A stretch of DNA of 64,000 nt. Source: Thalassospira sp. TSL5-1. Its GTDB lineage: Bacteria; Pseudomonadota; Alphaproteobacteria; Rhodospirillales; Thalassospiraceae. Both the position numbers and the translations under genes were made by a program. The stretch is from positions 372,001 to 436,000 of the forward strand of contig NZ_KV880637.1 of assembly GCF_001907695.1 (NCBI RefSeq), in the 5' to 3' direction. Below, piece by piece: positions 7,988 to 16,110 of the stretch (position 1 is the first letter of the stretch; every line of letters begins with the position of its first letter). Below the pieces are notes generated by a model. It did no database searches. It was given only the letters and a program-made list of their open reading frames with translations, and had not been told where the DNA came from.

Positions 7988-8428
7988 ATGCTTGCTAAAG
8001 CAATGTTGATGGCTGGTACTATTATGGTTTCGTCGGCGGTTATGCTCCCGGCATATGCAGATTCGATGAAAACCGATGACGCGATCGAACACGATGCAAC
8101 CAAAATGAAGAATGACGCCGAAAACCAGTACGAAGACGCCAAGGAATTTACCTACGACAAGAAATCCGAATTCATGGAGTGGGCCCAAAAGCAGTCTGAC
8201 GCGCTGGGCGAAAAATATGATGAGATGAAAGAATCTGCATCTGACAAGGGTGACAGTGCCTGGGATACCGTCTCTGATGCCTGGAACGATGCGAAGGAAA
8301 ACCTGAGCGAGGCAATGGATGATGTTCAGGAATCGTCTGCTGAAACGTGGGAAGACGTAAAGGCCGAGACTGTTGAAGCCTTGAACAAGGCCCAGAAAGC
8401 ACTCGATGACAAGCCCGACGCCCAATAA
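7988..8428 (+). CDS. Exported acidic, helix-rich stress protein (YtxH/apolipophorin-like), function unknown
   Basis: A 146-aa protein with a Sec signal peptide (hydrophobic MLMAGTIMVSSAVMLPAYA, cleavage after AYA at about residue 23). The mature part is almost entirely charged, Asp/Glu/Lys/Ala-rich amphipathic helix with roughly 11-residue periodicity (SDKGDSAWDTVSDAWNDAKE, ESSAETWEDVKAETVEALNKA). This resembles late-embryogenesis-abundant or YtxH-like proteins; no enzyme motif is seen. ATG 7988 follows GGAGG by five bases. The EcfG promoter upstream suggests envelope protection during stress or stationary phase. The 23 bases up to and including the start are identical to those before the ECF sigma gene at 9825. 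Confidence 0.8.
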   Translation: MLAKAMLMAGTIMVSSAVMLPAYADSMKTDDAIEHDATKMKNDAENQYEDAKEFTYDKKSEFMEWAQKQSDALGEKYDEMKESASDKGDSAWDTVSDAWNDAKENLSEAMDDVQESSAETWEDVKAETVEALNKAQKALDDKPDAQ

Positions 8429-8473
8429 CAGACATCACAACCTGCTTGGGCGCGTGTAAGTCCAAGGGTGCTT

Positions 8474-8508
8474 TGGCCCATTCCGGTATATCCGGGGTGG
8501 GCCATTTT
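8474..8508 (+). terminator. Terminator after the secreted acidic protein gene
   Basis: TGGCCCA (8474-8480) pairs with TGGGCCA (8498-8504), with an inner CCGG/CCGG pairing, followed by TTTT. Confidence 0.75.
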
Positions 8509-8578
8509 CATACGGGGCATGGCATTGTGACAAAATCCCCGACAAATCGCTTTAGTGCAATAAGCAAGCAGGGTGCCA

Positions 8579-9181
8579 ATGAGCGGAACACAGCGCGAGG
8601 ATAATAGCGAAAACGCACCGGGTCGCCTCACATGGTGGCAGCGCGTGCGCGGCATGTTGGAGGCCCTTGCCGAGGGAAAGCGAGGGCTCGCGGGGATTGC
8701 GACCGCATCATTTTTGGAAACAACCATTATTCCCATTCCGGTCGAGATTATTATTGCGCCCCTGATGGCGATTTCTCGCAGGCGTGGTTTGAAAATTGCC
8801 ACAGCAACCCTGGTCGGCAGTGTTTTGGGCGCGGTGATACTTTATTTTCTGTCGTTGTGGGTTTTTGATGATGTGGTCAATCCGTTTCTGGACTGGACCC
8901 AGGGACACGAACAATTTGACCAGTTAAAACAGCGATTTCAGGAAGGGGGGTTCTGGCTGGTTTTTGTTATTAGTGTCACGCCAGCCCCGATGCAAATTGC
9001 GGCCCTCGCTGCCGGGGCGGCAGATTATCCATTCTGGCTGTTTTTTATCGCAATTTTTCTGTCCCGAGCGATCCGCTATTATGGATTATTCGCGATTGTT
9101 CATCTGCTTGGCGCGGGATATGTGCGCTACTTTGCGGGAAAGAAGCCTAAAAAGACGGAAGATTGGCAAAATAGCGGCTGA
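8579..9181 (+). CDS. VTT/DedA-superfamily membrane protein, YqaA-like
   Basis: An inner-membrane protein of 200 aa. After a polar N-terminus it has a re-entrant region and several transmembrane segments: ATASFLETTIIPIPVEIIIAPL with the conserved E..IPIP pattern, LVGSVLGAVILYFLSLWVF, FWLVFVISVTPAPMQIAALAAG, and FFIAIFLSRAIRYYGLFAIV. The FLE..xxPxP and R..RY motifs place it in the VTT (SNARE-associated) family, some members of which scramble or transport lipids. The start is ATG 8579 or GTG 8573, both with a weak Shine-Dalgarno site. No operon partner. Specific role unknown. Confidence 0.82.
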   Translation: MSGTQREDNSENAPGRLTWWQRVRGMLEALAEGKRGLAGIATASFLETTIIPIPVEIIIAPLMAISRRRGLKIATATLVGSVLGAVILYFLSLWVFDDVVNPFLDWTQGHEQFDQLKQRFQEGGFWLVFVISVTPAPMQIAALAAGAADYPFWLFFIAIFLSRAIRYYGLFAIVHLLGAGYVRYFAGKKPKKTEDWQNSG

Positions 9182-9225
9182 ATGCAGAAAATATTGACGA
9201 GAATATTTGTCTGATTTCTTGAAAC

Positions 9226-9263
9226 AAAAACGCCCGGTGAATTTTTCCGGGCGTTTTTTTTTT
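9226..9263. terminator. Bidirectional terminator
   Basis: CGCCCGG (9231-9237) pairs with CCGGGCG (9247-9253). Nine or ten T follow on the plus strand, and a run of A on the left serves the minus strand. It ends both the VTT gene and the convergent ribbon-helix-helix gene. Confidence 0.9.
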
Positions 9264-9267
9264 GCTG

Positions 9268-9477
9268 TTATTCAGCTTCGATGCGGAAATCTGTGGTCGT
9301 TTTACCTTCGACTTCAGGGGCATCCATGTCCTCTGCGACAAGACCGCGGCGGATTAATTCGCGGATCGCAGCAGCGCGCGTGGGCATTCTGTGCTCGAAA
9401 CGCCAATCATCAATCACCTTCAGCTCGTCGTCATCCAACATAATTTGGAGCTTTTCGGTCCGTTTGGAGGTGGGCAC
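9268..9477 (-). CDS. Small ribbon-helix-helix (CopG/Arc-type) DNA-binding protein
   Basis: A 69-aa protein. The first part KLQIMLDDDELKVIDDWRFE supplies the beta strand and first helix, and RMPTRAAAIRELIRRGLVAED gives the second helix typical of ribbon-helix-helix regulators; an acidic tail follows. Start is GTG at 9477 with AGGAGCAC seven bases before. No toxin gene is adjacent, so an antitoxin role is unsupported; a stand-alone regulator is more likely. It is divergent from the ECF sigma gene across 347 bp of AT-rich DNA. Confidence 0.75.
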   Translation of the reverse strand: MPTSKRTEKLQIMLDDDELKVIDDWRFEHRMPTRAAAIRELIRRGLVAEDMDAPEVEGKTTTDFRIEAE

Positions 9478-9824
9478 TTTGTGCTCCTTTGTTCATCCGC
9501 TCTCCCTGATGAGGGGGCGGAAACCGTTGATATTCGTTGGTTTCAAAAATTTTGGAGTAAGTGACGTTACCTCCGTTTTCACCGTAACTCAACCACAATA
9601 CTGAATTTGATCAGAATATGGATACTGATCAATATATGTAAAGTAATCAGAATGTATAAAGTAGGTATTGTGATGATTTTATTCATAATAATGAGGTTAT
9701 TGAGCCTGAGTTGGTTGTTTATAATATGTATTGAGAGTGTATTGATATAGTGAAGTATACGAAATTACTTGTAATGCCTCTGGTATTTGTTAGGGTTGAT
9801 TACCAACAAAAAACGGAGGTTGTG
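9478..9824. other. AT-rich intergenic region between the RHH gene and the ECF sigma gene
   Basis: About 350 bp clearly richer in A and T than its surroundings, without a credible gene. It must hold the promoters of both divergent genes. I found no GGAAC/CGTT pair. The only clear structure is the inverted repeat at 9607-9632. Confidence 0.6.
9607..9632. repeat. Inverted repeat TTGATCAG-N10-CTGATCAA
   Basis: Perfect 8-bp arms separated by 10 bases in the divergent promoter region, with a degenerate copy of the left half (TAATCAGAATGT) about 15 bp further on. Its arm length and 18-bp centre spacing suit a dimeric DNA-binding protein, perhaps the neighbouring ribbon-helix-helix protein. Confidence 0.55.
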
Positions 9825-10352
9825 ATGTCGGGCCAAGTAATGAATGAAATCGAAGATCATGTTCCTGCACTGCGTCGTCATGCGTATCGACTGACAGGCA
9901 CTCAGGACCGTGCAAACGATCTCGTTCAAGACACTCTGCTCAAGGCTATCAGCAAACAGGACAAATTCGAGGAAGGCACCAGCCTCAAGGCTTGGTTACA
10001 TCGTATTCTGTTTAATACCTTTATTTCTGATGTGCGCCGCACCAAAACCCGTGGTCATCATGTTGACTGGGATGATCTTGGCGATGTCTACGGACATGGC
10101 AGCAATCAGATGGCGCGTTTGCAGCTTCGTGATGCTGATCGCGTTCTTGATGAGCTTCCGGAGCAGGAGCGTCAGGCCATTCTGTTAACCACGGTAGAAG
10201 AAATGTCCTATCAGGACGCTGCCGAGTTTATGAATGTTGAAATTGGTACAGTAAAATCGCGTGTTGGTCGTGCTCGCCGCAAGTTGCGCGGTATGGTTGG
10301 TCAAATTGAAGCACGCGAACACGTTTCCCGTTTTGTATCGGAGGCAAGTTAA
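9825..10352 (+). CDS. ECF RNA polymerase sigma factor (EcfG/ECF15-like)
   Basis: Sigma factor of 175 aa with only regions 2 and 4. Region 2 (about residues 12-85) contains LRRHAYRLTGTQDRANDLVQ, a DxLxxAI stretch and KAWLHRILFNTFISDVRR; region 4 (about 110-165) contains LDELPEQERQAILLTTVEE and AAEFMNVEIGTVKSRVGRAR. The sequence is close in style to EcfG-type sigma factors, which would fit the EcfG promoters at 7.9 kb, but no nepR or phyR is present, so subfamily is uncertain. ATG 9825 is chosen for the GGAGG five bases upstream. The stop overlaps the next start as TAATG. Confidence 0.88.
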   Translation: MSGQVMNEIEDHVPALRRHAYRLTGTQDRANDLVQDTLLKAISKQDKFEEGTSLKAWLHRILFNTFISDVRRTKTRGHHVDWDDLGDVYGHGSNQMARLQLRDADRVLDELPEQERQAILLTTVEEMSYQDAAEFMNVEIGTVKSRVGRARRKLRGMVGQIEAREHVSRFVSEAS

Positions 10353-10594
10353 TGACAGCAGTTCTTGCTATTTACGGCAGGGAAGACATTTTGAAATATG
10401 TACAGGGCAATATCGAGACGGATGCTGACAAGCACGAGATCGAACAGCTTGTGCAAAGTGATCCAATGGCAGCAAAAACCGTCATCGATATTGAAAAAGG
10501 TCATGTAAACGACACAAATATGGTCGACTTTCTTCAATATCGCCGCGTACAACGGTTGAAGAGGTTAGCCAAATCTGTTGGTTTGCTTCACTAG
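10352..10594 (+). CDS. Small anti-sigma-factor-like protein coupled to the ECF sigma gene
   Basis: An 80-aa soluble protein starting within the stop codon of the sigma gene (TAATG), so it is translationally coupled. The stretch REDILKYVQGNIETDADKHE followed by IEQLVQSDPMAAKTV resembles the N-terminal helical part of anti-sigma factors (the LLAYVDGEL..E....LA.DP pattern), but there is no zinc-binding HxxxCxxC motif and no transmembrane segment. The C-terminal RRVQRLKRLAKSV is basic. It does not match NepR. A minimal cytoplasmic anti-sigma factor is my inference from position and this resemblance. Confidence 0.55.
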   Translation: MTAVLAIYGREDILKYVQGNIETDADKHEIEQLVQSDPMAAKTVIDIEKGHVNDTNMVDFLQYRRVQRLKRLAKSVGLLH

Positions 10595-10599
10595 ACTAT

Positions 10600-10690
10600 C
10601 GAATACGGGGTTGTCATCTTTTCCCTCAACGTCTTTATTGTTCAATCCCGAATTAGGCCGGTATCCTTTATAGGAGCCGGCCTCTTTTTA
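10600..10690 (+). ncRNA. Candidate small RNA element 1 (terminator-ended, paralogous to 11157-11238)
   Basis: Begins just after the anti-sigma-like gene. It shares cggggttgt, a short T/C-rich stretch and CCTCAACGTCTT with the element at 11157 in the same order. It ends in a strong hairpin (AGGCCGG at 10655 pairing through 10683) and a T-run. Either a processed 3' UTR or an independent small RNA; no promoter was identified. Confidence 0.5.
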
Positions 10691-11765
10691 TTTTTATCAA
10701 TATTTTGTGTTTCGGAATTATCATATTTTACAAGATATTAGCGCATAATTTGATGCTGTTTTTGTAGTTTTGTTGCTACTTTTTTTGTCTTGCGACTCGG
10801 ACAGTCAAGCAGGTGTGCTAGTCGCGAATCGAACATCGTGTTCGATCCGATCGGAATGGGTACGTGGTATTTACCGTTTGCTATTTTGCCGTGGCGTGAG
10901 CGCATGTTTGTCGCGGCATTCAAGTGATAATATTGTCATGCCTTTTGCCGTTTTAAAGGTTGGTCCGGGTCCATTGCAGTGCAATGGCGCCTTAGCGCCT
11001 TAAAAATGGAAGTTTCGATATACATCTGCGGCAAAGTTGCCTGTGCGCGTAAATTGCCTCCTTGCTGATTTGTCGCTTGCGTTTCTGATCGTTTTCTCGT
11101 ATTTTCCATAAATGACCAGTAGTCATTTATTGGTTTTCGGCAAGTGTGCCTCTTGCCGAATCGGGGTTGTGGTCTTTTTCCTCAACGTCTTATCAGCCCC
11201 TTTCTTGGGTCGGTGCTTATGCTCCGGCCCCTTTTTTTGCTCTCTCTTTGCCATACAAATCTTGTGGGTTTCATCCCTGAAATATTCCAGCGGCTGGCAG
11301 TGTCAGTGATGCTATCCTGGGGGCGTTATGCGCAGTGGCGTGATGTATAAGTCTGTTACCCCTGCCTTTCCGGCCTTTTTGTCAATGACCTTTGGTCATT
11401 TATTCAGTCGGGCAGCATGCGGCCTCCGTTTGAAAGGATGAACCAGCGTGGCCTTTGGGCTGAGGGATGGAGGCTGCCTGTCCAGTGTGAAACAGTATGT
11501 GGTGGGCTGGGACGAAAAGTGCGCCTTTTTCTCTGGTTATGGGAAACTGTCATTTGGAATCTTTGAAAATTGCAGGCACACTCTATGGATAAGTGCAGCC
11601 AACTACTGCGAAATTGTGCGTTTTCCTGGCAAAATCCCGGTTCTTTACTTTCGCGGGGCAGGGCTGGTCGCATTTCACAATTGCGCAATTGGGGGTTGCC
11701 AGAACCGGGTTGAGCGGTGATAAATCTCTCGCTCACAACCAAAAAAAATAAAAAGGAGCAATATC
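10691..11765. other. Palindrome-rich intergenic region
   Basis: No credible protein gene in about 1.07 kb. Short perfect inverted repeats occur at 10828-10846 (ATCGAACA arms, 3-base loop), 10971-10987 (CCATTGCA/TGCAATGG), 10986-10999 (GGCGC/GCGCC), 11108-11130 (9-bp arms), 11136-11160 (TTCGGCAAG arms) and 11384-11400 (AATGACC/GGTCATT). The second small-RNA-like element lies at 11157-11238. The part from 11440 on must contain the amn promoter, but nothing specific was recognised there. Confidence 0.6.
11157..11238 (+). ncRNA. Candidate small RNA element 2 (terminator-ended)
   Basis: Paralogue of 10600-10690: same cggggttgt / T-rich / CCTCAACGTCTT order, ending in GGGTCGG (11207) paired with CCGGCCC (11224) and seven T. 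Only the 5' part and the overall design are conserved; the terminator stems differ in sequence but keep pairing. It stands alone between genes, so here an independent transcript is more likely than for element 1. Confidence 0.55.
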
Positions 11766-13235
11766 ATGGTATCCGGAATTCACGGATCGGTTCGCGATCT
11801 CTTTGAATTTACCGATGCAGACAAGGCATTGGCCCGTATTCGCGATATTTACAATACCGGCGCTACCGCCGTTCGCGAGGCCTTTACCCGTTTTGGCGAA
11901 GGGCAACAAACATCCCCCGTTCGCGCCTATTACCCGTATCTTGGTATCGAGGTTCCGCCCGAAAAGCTGCATGTGGAAAGCACGCTTTCTTATGGCGCAC
12001 CGCGCGATCCCGGGGTGTATGGCACCACCCTGACACGCCCGGACCTGTTTGAGGAATATTACCGCGAACAGATAGAACTTCTGCTGAAAAACCACGATGT
12101 TCCGGTTGTTGTTGGTGTGTCCGACCGGCCCATTCCAGTGCCGTTTCTGGTAGAAACCGCAACCGATGCCATCGGCCCGACCGATATTCGCCAGTTGCAA
12201 ATGACCTTTGACATGCCCGATCTGGCGCGGACAGACGATGACATTGCCAATGGCGTGCATATCCGCACCGGTGACGTGCCCAAGCCCCTGTCGCTGTTTT
12301 CGGGCGAACGGGTGGATTATTCACTGGCACGCCTGCGGCACTACACCGCAACCCTGCCGGAACATTTCCAGAAATTCGTGCTGTTCACCAACTATCAGCG
12401 CTATGTTGATGAATTCATCGAATATGCCAAATCGCAGCTTGAGGACCCCAAAAGTCCCTATGTCGCCTTTGTCGAACCGGGGCCGGCCGTGCATGTGCGC
12501 AAAAACGCGCCCAAGAAATGGCAGGCAGGCGGCGAAGCGGTCAAACAGCTTCCACAAATGCCGTCTTACCATTTGATCCGTGAAGATGGCCTGGGCGTGA
12601 CGCTGGTTAATATCGGGGTGGGGCCGTCCAATGCCAAAACGGCAACCGATCATATTGCGGTGCTGCGCCCGCATTGCTGGCTGATGCTGGGCCACTGTGC
12701 CGGACTGCGCCGAAGCCAGCTTCTGGGCGATTATGTGCTGGCACATGGTTATGTCCGCGATGACCATGTCCTTGATTCCGACCTGCCCCTGTGGGTGCCG
12801 GTTGCCCCGATTGCCGAAGTACAGGTGGCCCTGGCCGATGCCGTTGCCAATGTTACCGGCCTGACGGGCAAGGAAATGAAGGCGCGCATGCGCACCGGCA
12901 CCGTTGCCACCACGGATAACCGCAACTGGGAACTGCGTTATAGCGAATTGTTCGTTCGCCTGAACCAGGCCCGCGCGATTGCCGTGGATATGGAAAGTGC
13001 CACCATCGCCGCCAATGGTTTCCGCTTCCGCGTACCATATGGCACGTTACTGTGTGTGTCGGATAAACCGGTACATGGCGAATTGAAACTGCCCGGTATG
13101 GCAAATAATTTCTATCGCCAGCGCATTGGTCAGCATCTTGAAATCGGCCTGCAAACCATCGAAACCCTGCGTGCCGAAGTTAATCAGCTCCATTCGCGCA
13201 AACTTCGTTCGCTGGACGAGCCTGCCTTTAGATAA
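11766..13235 (+). CDS. amn: AMP nucleosidase
   Basis: A 489-aa enzyme that hydrolyses AMP to adenine and ribose 5-phosphate, full length for the family. The N-terminal Amn regulatory domain (about residues 10-180) precedes the nucleoside-phosphorylase-fold catalytic part with VTLVNIGVGPSNAKTATDHI, the AVLRPHCWLMLGHCAGLR region, VAPIAEVQVALADAV, and AIAVDMESATIAANGFRFRV containing the catalytic-site VDMES. Start ATG 11766 has AAGGAG about six bases before. Monocistronic, ended by the terminator at 13271. Role: adenylate pool control. Confidence 0.96.
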   Translation: MVSGIHGSVRDLFEFTDADKALARIRDIYNTGATAVREAFTRFGEGQQTSPVRAYYPYLGIEVPPEKLHVESTLSYGAPRDPGVYGTTLTRPDLFEEYYREQIELLLKNHDVPVVVGVSDRPIPVPFLVETATDAIGPTDIRQLQMTFDMPDLARTDDDIANGVHIRTGDVPKPLSLFSGERVDYSLARLRHYTATLPEHFQKFVLFTNYQRYVDEFIEYAKSQLEDPKSPYVAFVEPGPAVHVRKNAPKKWQAGGEAVKQLPQMPSYHLIREDGLGVTLVNIGVGPSNAKTATDHIAVLRPHCWLMLGHCAGLRRSQLLGDYVLAHGYVRDDHVLDSDLPLWVPVAPIAEVQVALADAVANVTGLTGKEMKARMRTGTVATTDNRNWELRYSELFVRLNQARAIAVDMESATIAANGFRFRVPYGTLLCVSDKPVHGELKLPGMANNFYRQRIGQHLEIGLQTIETLRAEVNQLHSRKLRSLDEPAFR

Positions 13236-13270
13236 TTTTGTCGCCAGACAATGTTTTTCAAATAAAAGTG

Positions 13271-13300
13271 CCCCGTCAAAGATCTTTGGCGGGGTCTTTT
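13271..13300. terminator. Bidirectional terminator between amn and the serine hydrolase gene
   Basis: CCCCG-t-CAAAGA pairs with TCTTTG-g-CGGGG, followed by TCTTTT on the plus strand and preceded by AAAAG for the minus strand. Confidence 0.85.
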
Positions 13301-13301
13301 A

Positions 13302-14735
13302 TTACTTGTTTGTGTTCCCGGAGTCTTGCGCTTCGCCTTGCGGGTCCGCGTTTTCTTCATGCTCCGGGAACAGGGCGGCGATACCGCCGACAAATTTGTG
13401 CAGGTCAAAGGCCTTTGCCTTGCGGGTCAGGCCAAGCCGCACAATGACCAGATCTTTGGAGGGGATAACGCTAAGCGATTGTCCATCATGGCCCAGGGCG
13501 AAAAAGGCATCGGCCGGGATGGCCGCGGTCTCGGCGGATTGTTGCCCCTCTGCGGGCAGTTTAAGCCACCAGTGTGCGCCATACATGCCGTTTGGCGCAT
13601 GCGGGGCCGGGCTGGTGGCATGGGCAACCCAGCCTTCGGGCAGCAGGCGTGTACCATTCCAGATGCCATCCTGTAAATAAAGCTGCCCCAGCTTGGCCCA
13701 TTCGCGCCCGGTTGCGTGCATAAAGCTGGAAGCGACCAGATACCCGTCGCTATCGGCCTCGACCACGGCATGGTTCATGCCCAGCGGGCGAAACAGCAAT
13801 TCGGCAGGCAATGCCTGATATTGTTGGATTGAGCGGCTGAGATTGCGCATGGCCGCCGATAGGACATTGGAGGTGCCGGAACTATAGTGCCATTCGCTGC
13901 CCGGGGGGGATTCCAGCGGTTTGGATACGGCCAGCCCGGCGGCGCTGGGCGCGACAAACAGCATCTGCACCACATCCGAAAGCGGGTTCCAGTAGCTTTC
14001 GTCAAATTCCAGGCCGCTGCGCATTTGCAGTAATTCGTCATAGGTGATTTTGACGCGTGGGTCGCCGGGTAGGGTATCCCATTCGTTGATGCTGACCGGG
14101 TAATTGAGCGGCGGTAACATGCCGGTCATGCGCATACGTCCCAAAATGGCGGAAAAGGCGCTTTTGGTCATCGACCAGCCGGTTAGCGGGGTATTGACCG
14201 TAATGCCGTTGGCGTAGCGTTCGGCGACAATCTGCCCCTTATAAAGAATGACGATGGCACGGGTGCGCCGGCTGGGTTTCAGGGTGGGTTCATCCATTGC
14301 GGCAGCCAGAATATTGCTAAGCTGGCGCCGATCCACACCTGACGGCAAGGGGGCGGTCATCAGGGGTTGGGGGGTAATCGGGCGCAAAACAGGGCTGCTG
14401 TTTTGTATGCTGACGGCATTTTCCGGGGTGGTCAGGGTGCAGCCCATATTGGGGCGATAAACGGCAATTCGGGTGCGAAAGCCAAAGGCATGGGCACTTA
14501 CGGTTTGATGGCGCAGATCAATATTGGCGGTTATCAGCGACAGCAGGGCATTGTTGTCTGCAAGGACATCTTCATCAAGGGCGCGTTCCGAGGATAATCC
14601 GCTGACAAAAATGCGCGAACACATGACCTTGGCGGTGTAACCCGCGCCAACCGGGGCCAACCAGATGAAAAAGCTGGAAATAGCGACAATAATCAGCAGT
14701 ACTAAACCGATAAATATGGCTTTAAGCCAGGCCAT
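13302..14735 (-). CDS. Membrane-anchored serine hydrolase, beta-lactamase/penicillin-binding-protein-like (class C fold)
   Basis: A 477-aa protein with an N-terminal membrane anchor (about residues 5-30), about 130 residues of linker, then a class C beta-lactamase-type domain. The SxxK nucleophile motif is visible in GWSMTKSAFSAILGRM; HYSSGTSNVLSAAM supplies the Tyr of the second motif, and ALGHDGQSLSVIPSKDLVIV replaces the KTG strand. Members of this group are mostly esterases or D,D-peptidases rather than resistance enzymes. Start 14735 has AAGGATGTGG before it. Convergent with amn; it points away from the MFS gene's start. Substrate unknown. Confidence 0.85.
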   Translation of the reverse strand: MAWLKAIFIGLVLLIIVAISSFFIWLAPVGAGYTAKVMCSRIFVSGLSSERALDEDVLADNNALLSLITANIDLRHQTVSAHAFGFRTRIAVYRPNMGCTLTTPENAVSIQNSSPVLRPITPQPLMTAPLPSGVDRRQLSNILAAAMDEPTLKPSRRTRAIVILYKGQIVAERYANGITVNTPLTGWSMTKSAFSAILGRMRMTGMLPPLNYPVSINEWDTLPGDPRVKITYDELLQMRSGLEFDESYWNPLSDVVQMLFVAPSAAGLAVSKPLESPPGSEWHYSSGTSNVLSAAMRNLSRSIQQYQALPAELLFRPLGMNHAVVEADSDGYLVASSFMHATGREWAKLGQLYLQDGIWNGTRLLPEGWVAHATSPAPHAPNGMYGAHWWLKLPAEGQQSAETAAIPADAFFALGHDGQSLSVIPSKDLVIVRLGLTRKAKAFDLHKFVGGIAALFPEHEENADPQGEAQDSGNTNK

Positions 14736-14830
14736 TCCACATCCTTCACCCTTGTTTTGCGCAAGGGAAAGTCGCCCGCTTTGATCTTTTGGTCAAGGGG
14801 TGGTTGCCGGAAGGATGAGAAATACCCCAT

Positions 14831-15988
14831 TCATGCCATAATGCTGATCCGCTTACCCGCAATGATCATGGCCAGCAGATAGAACAGCGCAAAGGCAAAG
14901 GCGGCCCCGCTCCAGGAAAAGTCATCAATAATCAATCCGGAAACCGGCGGGATGATCACCACGAATATTTCGGCAAATTGGGCGAGCATCCCTTGGAGGG
15001 CTGGCATGGAAAGGGTTTTGCCCGCAATGCGCGGCAACAGGGCAAAACAGGTGCCCGCAACAATGCCCTGCCCCACATTGAAGGCACATAGAACAATCAT
15101 CACGGTGATCAGGCCGGAGGCACTGTAGATGATGGCAATGCTGACCGCCATAAGCGGCAGCCCGATTAGCAGCAATAAACGCCCCTGAACATTGCGCCCC
15201 AGCAAAATGCCGCCCAATAATGATCCGCCAATATTGCCAATGATCGTGGTGACACCAATTATGGTGGCGGCCAGTGTCAAACCAATATCAAGCCGTTCCA
15301 TCAGCATGGCGGGCATAAAGGCCACGGTGGCCGATGTCGTGCCGCCAAAAATGGCAAATGTCAGGGAAACGGCCAGGGCATTTTTATCGCGTAATACGCC
15401 CATGATGCCGTTGGTCAGGGACCGGCTGAAGCCCTCGCGCGCGGGGGCCGTGCGCAGCATTAACGGAAGGATAAAAACCAGTCCCGGAAGGGCGCAGCCC
15501 ATCACTGCCACCCGCCAGCCCAGCCAGGCGCTTAACCCGGCACTGATCCAGGTGCCCAGCGCGATGCCAACCGGCACAAACGTGCCCCATAATCCCATCG
15601 CCAGGGCCACAACACGCCGATCTCCCAGATGTGTCATCCAGCTTGGCGCGGAGACAACAATCAGCAAATAACCAATACTTGTTAAAAACCGGCCAATATA
15701 TAAAAAGGCAACATGATCGGCCTGTGAAAAAACCAGTGCGCCTAAAGCCATGGTCACTGCCCCGGCAATGACCGCCTGCTTCAGGCCCAGCCGTGCCGCC
15801 CATATCCCGGCGGGCAGGGCGCACAGGGCACCGGCAGCGGTAATCAGCGATGCCACCAGGCCAAACTCGGCCTGTGACAGATCGAACTGGCCGCGCAGCA
15901 TATTGGCAATCGGGCCGACCAGCCCTACCTGCATTGAGGCACAAAGTCCGGTTCCATAAAGAAAAACAATGGGCAAAAAAGCACGCAT
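14831..15988 (-). CDS. Major facilitator superfamily transporter
   Basis: A 385-aa protein with about 12 hydrophobic segments. The loop after the second segment (GIWAARLGLKQAVIAGAV) and the GRFLTSIGYLLIVV segment resemble the MFS motif A region and the fourth helix. Overall it resembles the small CynX/NimT-type members of the superfamily, but nothing fixes the substrate. Start ATG 15988 with only a weak ribosome site. An XRE-type regulator gene lies just upstream on the same strand (stop at 16111), so the two may form a regulator-transporter pair. Confidence 0.85.
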   Translation of the reverse strand: MRAFLPIVFLYGTGLCASMQVGLVGPIANMLRGQFDLSQAEFGLVASLITAAGALCALPAGIWAARLGLKQAVIAGAVTMALGALVFSQADHVAFLYIGRFLTSIGYLLIVVSAPSWMTHLGDRRVVALAMGLWGTFVPVGIALGTWISAGLSAWLGWRVAVMGCALPGLVFILPLMLRTAPAREGFSRSLTNGIMGVLRDKNALAVSLTFAIFGGTTSATVAFMPAMLMERLDIGLTLAATIIGVTTIIGNIGGSLLGGILLGRNVQGRLLLLIGLPLMAVSIAIIYSASGLITVMIVLCAFNVGQGIVAGTCFALLPRIAGKTLSMPALQGMLAQFAEIFVVIIPPVSGLIIDDFSWSGAAFAFALFYLLAMIIAGKRISIMA

Positions 15989-16110
15989 GGGAGTTCTTTC
16001 TGATTTTGGCTTGCGTGCTTTTAGCCTGTTACGCGCCTGTGGGCCACGTATGAAATATGCGTATCAGGTGCAGGAAGGAGGGTGCAGTTTTTTTTAAGAA
16101 TGGAAAGGTT

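Noticed and set aside
11448..11720. A 90-codon plus-strand frame before amn
   Set aside because: No convincing ribosome site or recognisable family; it lies in the promoter region of amn.
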